From: Microbacteriaceae bacterium PS02344 | Lineage (GTDB): Bacteria; Actinomycetota; Actinomycetes; Actinomycetales; Microbacteriaceae | DNA length: 35,032 bases | Direction: 5' to 3' | Assembly: GCA_029959905.1 (NCBI GenBank) | Contig: JASCNZ010000027.1 | Location: 1 to 35,032, forward strand | Part shown: piece after piece, positions 8,186 through 14,287 of the stretch | Layout: every line of letters begins with the position of its first letter | Position numbering within the stretch: the stretch's first letter is position 1 | The notes under the pieces: model-generated | The model's input: the letters and a program-made list of their open reading frames with translations, nothing else | Told to the model about the DNA's origin: nothing | The model's database searches: none | Translations under genes and position numbers: made by a program

Positions 8186-8223
8186 GAGGCCCCTGCGCAC
8201 CTCCCCCTGTCTGCAGGGGCCTC
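8186..8223 (+). repeat. 11-base inverted repeat with an alternative inner hairpin
   Basis: GAGGCCCCTGC (8186-8196) is perfectly complementary to GCAGGGGCCTC (8213-8223), with a 16-base loop. An alternative hairpin uses CCCCTG (8204-8209) with CAGGGG (8214-8219) around the tetraloop TCTG. The two pairings share the 3' arm, so they exclude each other. It could be a terminator for the upstream gene, or a leader element if the AAA ATPase gene is transcribed from further upstream. Confidence 0.45.
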
Positions 8224-8276
8224 TCCCCTGCCCGTCGAACTCTTCGAGCGCACACCTTACGGCTCGAGGAATCGGG

Positions 8277-8294
8277 CCGATATATCAATATCGG
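8277..8294. promoter_or_regulatory. Operator-like inverted repeat over the AAA ATPase promoter
   Basis: CCGATAT-ATCA-ATATCGG: perfect 7-base arms around 4 bases, AT-rich in a very GC-rich setting. It contains TATATC, a likely -10, with TTACGG 18 bases upstream as a poor -35. It ends 28 bases before the GTG. The position over the -10 would suit a repressor site. Confidence 0.45.
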
Positions 8295-8322
8295 GGAGAA
8301 GATCGGCCAGGAGGACGTTGAC

Positions 8323-9411
8323 GTGACGAGCACCTACATCGAGACGGGCGGGCACGTCCGCGTCTACGACGACGCCGTGCACACCCACGAGATGTTCCCC
8401 CACGGCACCTATCGCGTGCACTTCACCGCGAAGGAGGGCTTCAGTCTCGTGCGCATCGACGACCTCCTGGTCGGAGGCGAACGCGTCTACGGCGGTCGTG
8501 AGCAGAAGATCGAGAAGATCTTCGCCGCCTACGCCCGCGCCGAGCGCAGCCTGGGTGTGATGCTCTCGGGAGACAAGGGCATCGGGAAGTCGATGTTCGT
8601 GCGCATGGTCGCCGAGCGCGCCCGCGAGCACGACCTGCCGGTCGTCGTCGTCACCGAGGACCACGACGGGATCGTCGAGTTCCTCGACAGCCTCGATGAG
8701 TGCCTCGTCGTCTTCGACGAGTTCGAGAAGACGTTCCCCCTCGGCCGCCGCAGCCTCGGCGACGGGGTCAACCGGCAGAACCAGTTCCTCACGCTCTTCG
8801 ACGGCCTCTCCGCCGTCAAGCGCATCTACTGCCTCACCGTGAATGACGTGTCGGAGGTGAGCACCTACCTGGTCAACCGCCCGGGACGTTTCCACTACCA
8901 CATGCGCTTCGAGTACCCGGGTCCCGACGACGTGCGCCAGTACCTGCGCGATCAGGCACCGCACGCCGACCCCGTCGAGATCGAGAACGTCGCCCTGTTC
9001 TCGCGTCGCGCGCGGCTCAACTACGACCATCTGCGGGCCATCGCGTTCGAGCTCGACCACGCCGGGTCGGTCTTCTCGGAGATCGTCGAGGATCTGAACA
9101 TCAAGTCGGTCGAGCCGAGCATCTACCGCATCGAAGCGCGCTTCCCCGACGGCCGCGTGTGGACCGACGAGACCGAGGTCAACCTGTTCGAGCGCGGCGA
9201 CGTGGGCCGCACCTTCGAGCTGCGTCACGGCATGCGCTCGATGTTCGCCTCGTTCGTGCCCCAGGACCTCGTGTTCGAGAGCGACGGGACGATCCTCGTG
9301 CCCATCGACCACCTCGAACTGCTCGACGACCACGACGACGAGCCCGAGATCTACCCGACCTCCGTCACCCTCACGCTCGTCGGGCAGGCGACGTTCGGCT
9401 ACCCGCTCTGA
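8323..9411 (+). CDS. Orphan AAA-type ATPase, function unknown
   Basis: 362 residues. Starts at GTG 8323 with an excellent AGGAGG 8 bases upstream (8309-8314). Walker A GDKGIGKS at about 83-90; Walker B LVVFDEFEK at about 128-136. A polar/arginine stretch, LVNRPGRFHYHMRFEYPG, near 183-200 may supply sensor or arginine-finger residues. The last 100 residues (YRIEARFPDGRVWTDE ... LTLVGQATFGYPL) look beta-rich and I do not recognise them. The single-domain, DnaC/phage-ATPase-like layout suggests a phage or mobile origin, but no phage, nuclease or restriction partner is adjacent. Codon use looks like its neighbours. Confidence 0.8.
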   Translation: MTSTYIETGGHVRVYDDAVHTHEMFPHGTYRVHFTAKEGFSLVRIDDLLVGGERVYGGREQKIEKIFAAYARAERSLGVMLSGDKGIGKSMFVRMVAERAREHDLPVVVVTEDHDGIVEFLDSLDECLVVFDEFEKTFPLGRRSLGDGVNRQNQFLTLFDGLSAVKRIYCLTVNDVSEVSTYLVNRPGRFHYHMRFEYPGPDDVRQYLRDQAPHADPVEIENVALFSRRARLNYDHLRAIAFELDHAGSVFSEIVEDLNIKSVEPSIYRIEARFPDGRVWTDETEVNLFERGDVGRTFELRHGMRSMFASFVPQDLVFESDGTILVPIDHLELLDDHDDEPEIYPTSVTLTLVGQATFGYPL

Positions 9412-9417
9412 CGACGG

Positions 9418-10104
9418 CTACCCGACGGCGGACAGGTCGTGGAGCTGCAACGCCTGGCGCAGCATCCGCACCGCCCCGGCACGCTGCTGCGACACGGCCG
9501 CGTGTGAGACGCCGAGCTCCGTCGCGATCTCGCCCACCGTCCGCTCATCGAAGTAGACGGCGCGGATGATCCATCGTTTGCGCTCCGGCAGCGCCTCGAC
9601 GGCCCGGCGGAGGACTGCGTCGCGTTCCTCGGCCGCCACGAGCTCCTCGGGCAGGTGGCCGGACCACGCGGTCTCGCGGACCTCGTCGGCATCGAGGCTC
9701 AGCATCCGCAGGTCGGCGACCGCGAGAGCATCGCGCACGGCCTTCGGCGGGAGGCCGAGTTCTCGCGAGACCTCGGCGACGGTCGGCGGGCGTCGCAGAG
9801 AACCGGTGAGGCGCTCCCGCGCGGCGGCGGCGTCTTTGGCACGGGAGCGGACCTCGCGCGGCGCCCAGTCCATCGCGCGCAGCTCGTCTTTCAGGGCCCA
9901 GTCGACGCGGCCGCGTGCGAAGGCGCCGAACGGCACCCCGAGCGTGTCGTCGAATCGGTCCGCCGCGCGCACGAGCGCGTACGACCCCGCGGAGAGGAGG
10001 TCATCGTGCGCGACGTGCGTGAGCCGCGAGGCGAGACTCGCCGTCGCCGCGCGCACGATGTGCAGATGATCGACGACGAGCTGGTTCCGAGCACGCAACG
10101 ACAT
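9418..10104 (-). CDS. Sigma-70 family factor, FliA/WhiG (sigma-28) type
   Basis: 228 residues from ATG 10104 (MSLRARNQL). Region 2 reads YALVRAADRFDDTLGVPFGAFARGRVDWALKDELRAMDWAPREVR, with the FliA-type DELRxxDWxPR signature. Region 3 is LTGSLRRPPTVAEVSRELGLP. Region 4 is a helix-turn-helix, RTVGEIATELGVSHAAVSQQRAGAVRMLRQ. It lies beside the flagellar locus and probably transcribes it from the repeated GTTAC-N16/17-GCGATAGT element (inference). No anti-sigma FlgM gene is visible. The upstream in-frame extension to 10185 is not supported because AAAGGCG precedes the ATG at 10104 by about 10 bases. Confidence 0.85.
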   Translation of the reverse strand: MSLRARNQLVVDHLHIVRAATASLASRLTHVAHDDLLSAGSYALVRAADRFDDTLGVPFGAFARGRVDWALKDELRAMDWAPREVRSRAKDAAAARERLTGSLRRPPTVAEVSRELGLPPKAVRDALAVADLRMLSLDADEVRETAWSGHLPEELVAAEERDAVLRRAVEALPERKRWIIRAVYFDERTVGEIATELGVSHAAVSQQRAGAVRMLRQALQLHDLSAVG

Positions 10105-10157
10105 GGAGCGGCGCCTTTCACTGTCGGTGCAAGCCCTCCCCAGCAGCCCACAGCGCA

Positions 10158-10173
10158 GCCACCGCGTGGTGGC
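10158..10173. repeat. Inverted repeat between HU and the sigma gene
   Basis: GCCACC-GCGT-GGTGGC, a perfect 6-base stem with a 4-base loop. It lies 64 bases after the HU stop and 54 bases before the sigma-factor start. It may terminate HU transcription or form part of the sigma leader. Confidence 0.4.
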
Positions 10174-10191
10174 CGGAATCCTCATTGAACC

Positions 10192-10219
10192 ACACGCAGC
10201 GGGGCGTGCAGGGGCGTGT
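10192..10219 (-). terminator. Weak candidate terminator of the HU gene
   Basis: ACACGC / GCGTGT arms separated by 16 bases, starting 3 bases past the HU stop codon. No U-run. Confidence 0.25.
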
Positions 10220-10221
10220 CG

Positions 10222-10536
10222 TCAGTCGTTCACCTGCACACGGCGGTTGACCTCGCGCGTGGCCGAGAACTTCAGAACCGTGTAGTCGTTCACCTCGGCC
10301 GAGCCGTCGTCTTTCGCGAACTGCACGCGGTGCCCCTTGTGAGCCTGCGGGTAGAACTTGCCGAAGTTCGTCAGGGTCACCGTGTGCCCCTGCCCCACCA
10401 GATCGAGAAGCTCGTCGATCATCGCGGTGTACGCCGTCTGAGCGGCCTGGACGGAGATGCCCCCGCGCCGCGCGAAGCGCTGCACGAACTCCCTCTTGCT
10501 GACGCGATTCGCATCGAACGTCTTGGATGTGCTCAT
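10222..10536 (-). CDS. HU/IHF-family DNA-binding protein
   Basis: 104 residues. HU fold: N-terminal SKREFVQRFARRGGISVQAAQTAYTAMIDELLDLVGQGHTVTLTNFGKFYPQ, followed by a beta arm and KFSATREVNRRV. The arm region (AHKGHRVQFAKDDGSAEVND) lacks the usual RNPxT proline motif. It is also slightly longer than 90-residue housekeeping HU. It lacks the Lys/Pro/Ala-rich tail of mycobacterial HupB. It is therefore probably an accessory HU paralogue. The gene lies between the end of the flagellar locus and the sigma factor; a role in flagellar gene architecture is speculative. Confidence 0.88.
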   Translation of the reverse strand: MSTSKTFDANRVSKREFVQRFARRGGISVQAAQTAYTAMIDELLDLVGQGHTVTLTNFGKFYPQAHKGHRVQFAKDDGSAEVNDYTVLKFSATREVNRRVQVND

Positions 10537-10539
10537 TCA

Positions 10540-10554
10540 CTTACCCCCAGTAAG
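10540..10554 (-). promoter_or_regulatory. Hairpin over the HU ribosome binding site
   Basis: On the minus strand CTTAC-TGGGG-GTAAG forms a 5-base stem whose loop and 3' arm include the GGGGG ribosome binding site, three bases before the ATG at 10536. It could modulate translation. Confidence 0.35.
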
Positions 10555-10593
10555 TCGTTCGCTCCACGGGCGGGTCCCCAGCCCGGTCCCCCG

Positions 10594-10599
10594 AGGATA
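10594..10599 (-). promoter_or_regulatory. Possible -10 of the HU gene
   Basis: TATCCT on the minus strand, about 58 bases before the HU start, fits TANNNT. No clear -35 was found. Confidence 0.3.
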
Positions 10600-10621
10600 G
10601 TCGGTCTTTCTTGATATCTGC

Positions 10622-10640
10622 GGTGAACCGAGGATTCACC
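10622..10640 (-). terminator. Candidate hairpin after fliW
   Basis: GGTGAA / TTCACC arms with a 7-base loop, 14 bases past the fliW stop. No U-run. It may end the flgN-flgK-flgL-fliW transcript or act as an operator upstream of HU. Confidence 0.35.
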
Positions 10641-10654
10641 TGGTCTTCGAGTGG

Positions 10655-11044
10655 TCAGCCGCCGAGCCGGGCGCGCAGCGGATAGTCCTGATCGTCGAGG
10701 ATCACCTGCAGGGCGCGACCCGTCCGCCGATGCACGAGCAGCGGCGCACGGAGATTGAGATGGATGCCGTCGTCGGCCGGGTTGGCGACGACCAGCACGC
10801 GCACGTCGGCCACCCCGGCGGCCCCGATCTCGTCGAGGGCGGGGGCGGGAAGCCGCGGTGCGTAGTCGCGGGGGCCGTCGGACGAGTCGAGGAGGAACAA
10901 GCGCACGTCGGCCTCGAGAGAGCGCAGCGCGAAGAGTCCGGCGGCGCCATCGACGGCATGCAAGGAGAACTTCGTATAGGGATGCAGGCCCGGCATCGGG
11001 GCAGCGAAGGTCACGCTCTCGGGCGTGGTGCCGTCGGCGGTCAT
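10655..11044 (-). CDS. fliW: Flagellar assembly factor FliW
   Basis: 129 residues. FliW is an allosteric antagonist of CsrA and also binds flagellin, so CsrA is freed or blocked according to flagellin secretion. Family motifs include MPGLHPYTKFSLHAVD, LFALRSLEADVRLFLLD, and the C-terminal LNLRAPLLVHRRTGRALQVIL, which matches the usual NxxxPIxxNxxxxxGxQ block. The ATG overlaps the flgL stop as ATGA (11041-11044), so the two are translationally coupled. It is the last gene of the flgN operon, while csrA is the last gene of the preceding one. Confidence 0.93.
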   Translation of the reverse strand: MTADGTTPESVTFAAPMPGLHPYTKFSLHAVDGAAGLFALRSLEADVRLFLLDSSDGPRDYAPRLPAPALDEIGAAGVADVRVLVVANPADDGIHLNLRAPLLVHRRTGRALQVILDDQDYPLRARLGG

Positions 11045-11928
11045 CGCAGGAACTCCAGGAGGTTGGTCTGCAGCGACCGTGCGGTCACCTGCAGGGCGGA
11101 TTGGAAGACGAGCTCGGCGGACTGCAGGCGCACGAGCACCTCGAGGCTGTCGACGTTCTCGACCTCGGCCCGTCGCGCCTCCAGATCGGTCGACGCCGCC
11201 AGGTGGAGCGACGCTGCGCGTTCCAACTGCACCTGGCGTGCACCGGTCGCACCCCGCGCGGCGACGACCGCGGTGAGGCGGGCGTCGATGTCGTCGAGAC
11301 GGGCGCCCACCTCTGCGCCACCGCGCAGTTCCGCCGCGATGTCGTTCAGCAGTGCGAACGCGCTCCCCGGCCCGTCGCCGAAGGCCTGCGAACCGTCGAA
11401 ATCGACCCGCACCGTCTCGTTGTCGCTGATGCGGCGTTGCACGCTGCTCCCCGGAGTGCCCTGGAACGCGAAAGTCCCGGGGGTGAAAGCCGCGCCCGCG
11501 TCGCTCGTGCCGGCGAACACGTTGCGGCCGAGCACGGTGGTGTTCGCCTGCGCGAGCAACTCGGCGCTGATCGTCTCGAGCTCCTGCGCGATCGACTCGC
11601 GGGCCGTCGGGCTGAGCGCGCCCGAGTTCGCCCCCTGAGCAGTGAGGTCGCGCGCCCGGTTGAGCAGGTCGGTGCTCGCGCCGAGCGCCGTGTCGACCGT
11701 CGTCACCCATGCCATGCCGTCGCTGGCGTTGCGGGCGAACTGGGCGACGCGCGATTGCTCGCCGTGCACGCCGAGGGTCGTCGCCGCGGCGGCGGGGTCG
11801 TCGCTCGGCGAGCGGAACGCCCGCTGAGACGAGGCCTGGTACTGCAGCAGCTCGCGGTCGGCGAGGGTGCCCTGCAGGGTGCGCAGCGACTGCTGGGTCA
11901 TGGTGGTGCTCGTCACTCGGCCGATCAT
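11041..11928 (-). CDS. flgL: Flagellar hook-associated protein 3 (FlgL)
   Basis: 295 residues, a junction protein between hook and filament. The flagellin-like N-terminus IGRVTSTTMTQQSLRTLQ, with RAFRSPSDDPAAAATTLGVHGEQ, and the C-terminal helix VQLQSAELVFQSALQVTARSLQTNLLEFL (in part) form the polymerisation domains. The central GRNVFAGTSDAGAAFTP is typical of FlgL. ATG at 11928, with AGGGAG 6 bases upstream. It lies 13 bases after flgK. Confidence 0.95.
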   Translation of the reverse strand: MIGRVTSTTMTQQSLRTLQGTLADRELLQYQASSQRAFRSPSDDPAAAATTLGVHGEQSRVAQFARNASDGMAWVTTVDTALGASTDLLNRARDLTAQGANSGALSPTARESIAQELETISAELLAQANTTVLGRNVFAGTSDAGAAFTPGTFAFQGTPGSSVQRRISDNETVRVDFDGSQAFGDGPGSAFALLNDIAAELRGGAEVGARLDDIDARLTAVVAARGATGARQVQLERAASLHLAASTDLEARRAEVENVDSLEVLVRLQSAELVFQSALQVTARSLQTNLLEFLR

Positions 11929-11941
11929 GTCGTCTCCCTGC

Positions 11942-13348
11942 TCAGCGGCCGACGAGGCCGGTGCGGTTGATGAGGAGGTCCAGGGCCTCGTCCATGGTGG
12001 TCAGCACGCGCGCGGCGGCCTGGTAGGCGGTCTGATAGGTGAGGAGGTTGATGGTCTCCTCGTCGCCGTCGACCGAGGCGCTCGACTGCTGCGCCGTCAC
12101 GGCAGCGACCGCCCCCGATCCGGCGATGTCGGCGCGCTGCAGATCACCGGCGACCGACACGGCGAACCCGGTGACGAAGGTACCCCACGTCGCGCTCGGC
12201 CCCGACACCGAGGTGGCCAGCGCGCCGAGGCGATCGGCGATCGTGGTGTCCTTCGGCCCGGCGCCGGGAGCCGACAGGGCGAGCTCGGCGAGAGTCGTGG
12301 GCACGACGGTCAGACCGCGAGCCGGCGGCGCGGACGGGTCGAGCGCGAAGAAGTCGCCCCCGGGCGTTCCGGCCGCGGTGACGCCTGATCGGTGCAGGTC
12401 GTTCACCGCCGTGGCGAGGACGGCGGCGGTCTCGTTGTACGCGCGGGCGACCGCGGCGAGAGAGCCCCCGTCCGTCGCCGGTGCGAGGGCGCTGAGCGAT
12501 CCGCCGATCGAGCCGCCGACCACCGGCACGGTCACGCCCGGGCGATCGGCCCAGGCCACGGTGACGCGGCCCGCATCCGCGATGTCCCGCGGGCCGCTCG
12601 CGACGAGCGCGCGCGCGGAGTCGCCCGAGACCAGGGCGTTGCCGTCGACCCGCAGCGTCAGGGTGCCGTCGGCTTCGGGCGTGGCCGTCGCTCCGACGAT
12701 CGACGAGAGCTGCTGGGCGAGGGTGGAACGTTGGTCGACGAGCTCGTTCGCACTGCGCCCCGACTGCAGTGCCTCACGGATCTGCCCGTTGAGGGTCGCG
12801 ACCTGGCCCGCGAGCGAGTTCACGTCGGCGAGCTGACGATCGACGGCGCCCCGCAACTCGGCCCACTGACCGGCGACCGCGTCGTATCCGGCGCCGATCT
12901 GCCCGACCAGCACCTGGGCGTTGGTCAGGACCACCTGCGCCGCTGCACCGTCCGGCGTGTTGGCGAGATCCGACCATCCTGCCCAGAACCGGTCGAGGTT
13001 CGCCGCGAGCCCCTGCTTCGTGGGCTCGGCCATCGCCTTCTCGGCCTGGACGGCGGCGGATGCCCGCGCGGTCCAGAAGCCGGAGGTCGCGAGGGCATCG
13101 CGCACGCGGGCGTCGAGCACCTCGTCGCCGAGCCGCGCGATGCCCGTGACATCGACGCCTCCCCCGACGGCGAAGCCCGTTCGCCAGAGGCCGGCGAGCC
13201 CCGGTGCTGCGGCCGGCGTCTGCTCGACCCGCTGCCGCGTGTACCCCGGCGTGGTCTGATTCGCGATGTTCTGACCGGTCACGGTCATGCCCGCGCGGGC
13301 CGCCGAGAGCGCGGATTCGGCGAGGCGGAGGCCTGCGAACGATGACAT
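11942..13348 (-). CDS. flgK: Flagellar hook-associated protein 1 (FlgK)
   Basis: 468 residues, the first junction protein of the hook-filament zone. N-terminal rod/hook motif ...LRLAESALSAARAGMTVTGQNIANQTTPGYTRQRV. The C-terminal segment INLLTYQTAYQAAARVLTTMDEALDLLINRTGLVGR is also diagnostic. ATG at 13348, 3 bases after the flgN stop. It is secreted by the flagellar export apparatus with FlgN as its likely chaperone. Confidence 0.96.
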   Translation of the reverse strand: MSSFAGLRLAESALSAARAGMTVTGQNIANQTTPGYTRQRVEQTPAAAPGLAGLWRTGFAVGGGVDVTGIARLGDEVLDARVRDALATSGFWTARASAAVQAEKAMAEPTKQGLAANLDRFWAGWSDLANTPDGAAAQVVLTNAQVLVGQIGAGYDAVAGQWAELRGAVDRQLADVNSLAGQVATLNGQIREALQSGRSANELVDQRSTLAQQLSSIVGATATPEADGTLTLRVDGNALVSGDSARALVASGPRDIADAGRVTVAWADRPGVTVPVVGGSIGGSLSALAPATDGGSLAAVARAYNETAAVLATAVNDLHRSGVTAAGTPGGDFFALDPSAPPARGLTVVPTTLAELALSAPGAGPKDTTIADRLGALATSVSGPSATWGTFVTGFAVSVAGDLQRADIAGSGAVAAVTAQQSSASVDGDEETINLLTYQTAYQAAARVLTTMDEALDLLINRTGLVGR

Positions 13349-13351
13349 GCC

Positions 13352-13834
13352 TCACGCCCTCGTGTCGAGGAGTCGGGCGTCGGCGTCACGGACGACCTCA
13401 CCGGAGGCGGCGTACTCGCCGCTCGGTACGCCGAGACCCGCGATGGTCTCCTGCGTCACACGGATCGCGGTGCGCAGGCGCTGCTCGTTGATCTGCTTCA
13501 TCTGCTCGATCTCCTCCGCGAGGGCGGTCATAGCGCTCAGGTGCTCGGAGAACACCTCGCGCCAGGCGTCGGTGGGCGCGGCGTCGATCAGCTCGCTGAG
13601 GGTGGATGCCTCGGGGACACCCCACTCGTCGGCGACCGCGACCACGAGCGTGTCGCGTGAGAGGGCCACCGTCGGCATCGCGGCGAGCACGCGCTCGATC
13701 TCGGTCACGGCGTGCCGGATCCACCGGTTGCGCCCAGTGGCCAGGAGCGTCTGCTGCACGTCGAGCTTGAAGAGCAGCAGTTCGAGCAACTCGCGCTCGC
13801 GCATCAGCTGCATGCTCAGGTCGTGGGCGGCCAC
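13352..13834 (-). CDS. flgN: FlgN-like flagellar export chaperone
   Basis: About 160 residues, mostly alpha-helical, of the FlgN type: MRERELLELLLFKLDVQQTLLATGRNRWI and a second helix ALAEEIEQMKQINEQRLRTAIRVTQ. It binds FlgK and FlgL before export. Of the two in-frame GTGs (13843 and 13834) I choose 13834, since GAGGTGA lies 5 bases upstream of it. First gene of the flgN-flgK-flgL-fliW operon, with a flagellar-type promoter at 13890-13918. Confidence 0.88.
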   Translation of the reverse strand: MAAHDLSMQLMRERELLELLLFKLDVQQTLLATGRNRWIRHAVTEIERVLAAMPTVALSRDTLVVAVADEWGVPEASTLSELIDAAPTDAWREVFSEHLSAMTALAEEIEQMKQINEQRLRTAIRVTQETIAGLGVPSGEYAASGEVVRDADARLLDTRA

Positions 13835-13889
13835 GTCAATCACCTCGTCGGATCGGGTCGGGACGACGGATCACCCGCCATCCCCCACG

Positions 13890-13918
13890 ACTATCGCGAC
13901 ACCCGTTACCGCAGTAAC
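13890..13918 (-). promoter_or_regulatory. Flagellar-type promoter of flgN-flgK-flgL-fliW
   Basis: Minus strand: GAGTTAC, 16 bases, GCGATAGTCG. It matches the elements before flbD, fliP and flgB. The -10 ends at 13890 and the expected start is near 13883, about 50 nt before the GTG. Confidence 0.7.
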
Positions 13919-13927
13919 TCGGCGAGC

Positions 13928-13945
13928 ATGGGGAGAACTCCCCAT
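13928..13945 (-). terminator. Hairpin terminator after csrA
   Basis: ATGGGGAG / CTCCCCAT, a perfect 8-base inverted repeat separated by 2 bases, 9 bases past the csrA stop. No U-run. Placed just before the flgN promoter. Confidence 0.6.
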
Positions 13946-13954
13946 CGACGGATC

Positions 13955-14203
13955 TCAGTCGATGTGCATTGCGCCGCCGAGGGCTTTCCGCAGAGCATCC
14001 TCGGCCGCGCCGTCGGACGCCGCCGTCGCCGCATCCTTGTTCGCATCCTGCACGGCGAGCACGATCTCGGCGCGATGGATGCGCATGTCGCGCGGCGCGT
14101 CGATCCCGACCCGCACCCCGCTCGGCGTCACGGCGAGGATGGTGACGGTGATGTCGTCGCCGATCACGATGCTCTCGTCGGCGCGTCTCGTCAGTACCAG
14201 CAA
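13955..14203 (-). CDS. csrA: Carbon storage regulator CsrA
   Basis: 82 residues. An RNA-binding dimer that recognises GGA in loops or near ribosome binding sites and usually blocks translation. The core is canonical: MLVLTRRADESIVIGDDITVTILAVTPSGVRVGIDAPRDMRIHRAEIVLAV, including the RNA-contact Leu4/Arg6 and Arg44-type residues. The tail of about 30 residues (DANKDAATAASDGAAEDALRK...) is longer than in E. coli, as often in flagellar CsrA paired with FliW. The start codon is TTG, preceded by GGATGGG, so expression is probably low. It is the last gene after flhA, behind a hairpin. Confidence 0.95.
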   Translation of the reverse strand: MLVLTRRADESIVIGDDITVTILAVTPSGVRVGIDAPRDMRIHRAEIVLAVQDANKDAATAASDGAAEDALRKALGGAMHID

Positions 14204-14255
14204 CCCATCCGCCTTCCGTGGCCGGCGCGCTCACGCGCAGTCGTGACCACGGTAC

Positions 14256-14283
14256 TGCATTCGCTCGTAAACGAGCGGATGCA
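14256..14283 (-). terminator. Intercistronic hairpin between flhA and csrA
   Basis: Inner stem CGCTCG / CGAGCG around TAAA plus outer TGCAT / ATGCA, separated by one non-Watson-Crick position. It starts 4 bases after the flhA stop at 14288. It may terminate most transcripts or mark a processing point, so csrA would be made in lower amounts. TACCGT at about 14249-14254 (minus strand) could be a -10 for separate csrA transcription. Confidence 0.55.
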
Positions 14284-14287
14284 CCCG

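Noticed and set aside
8323..9411. Defence system built around the AAA ATPase
   Set aside because: No nuclease, methylase, toxin or other effector is adjacent; the neighbours are a metabolic enzyme and a sigma factor.
10593..10603. Plus-strand GAGGATAGTCGG resembling the flagellar -10
   Set aside because: No GTTAC at the right distance upstream and it would point antisense into the end of fliW.
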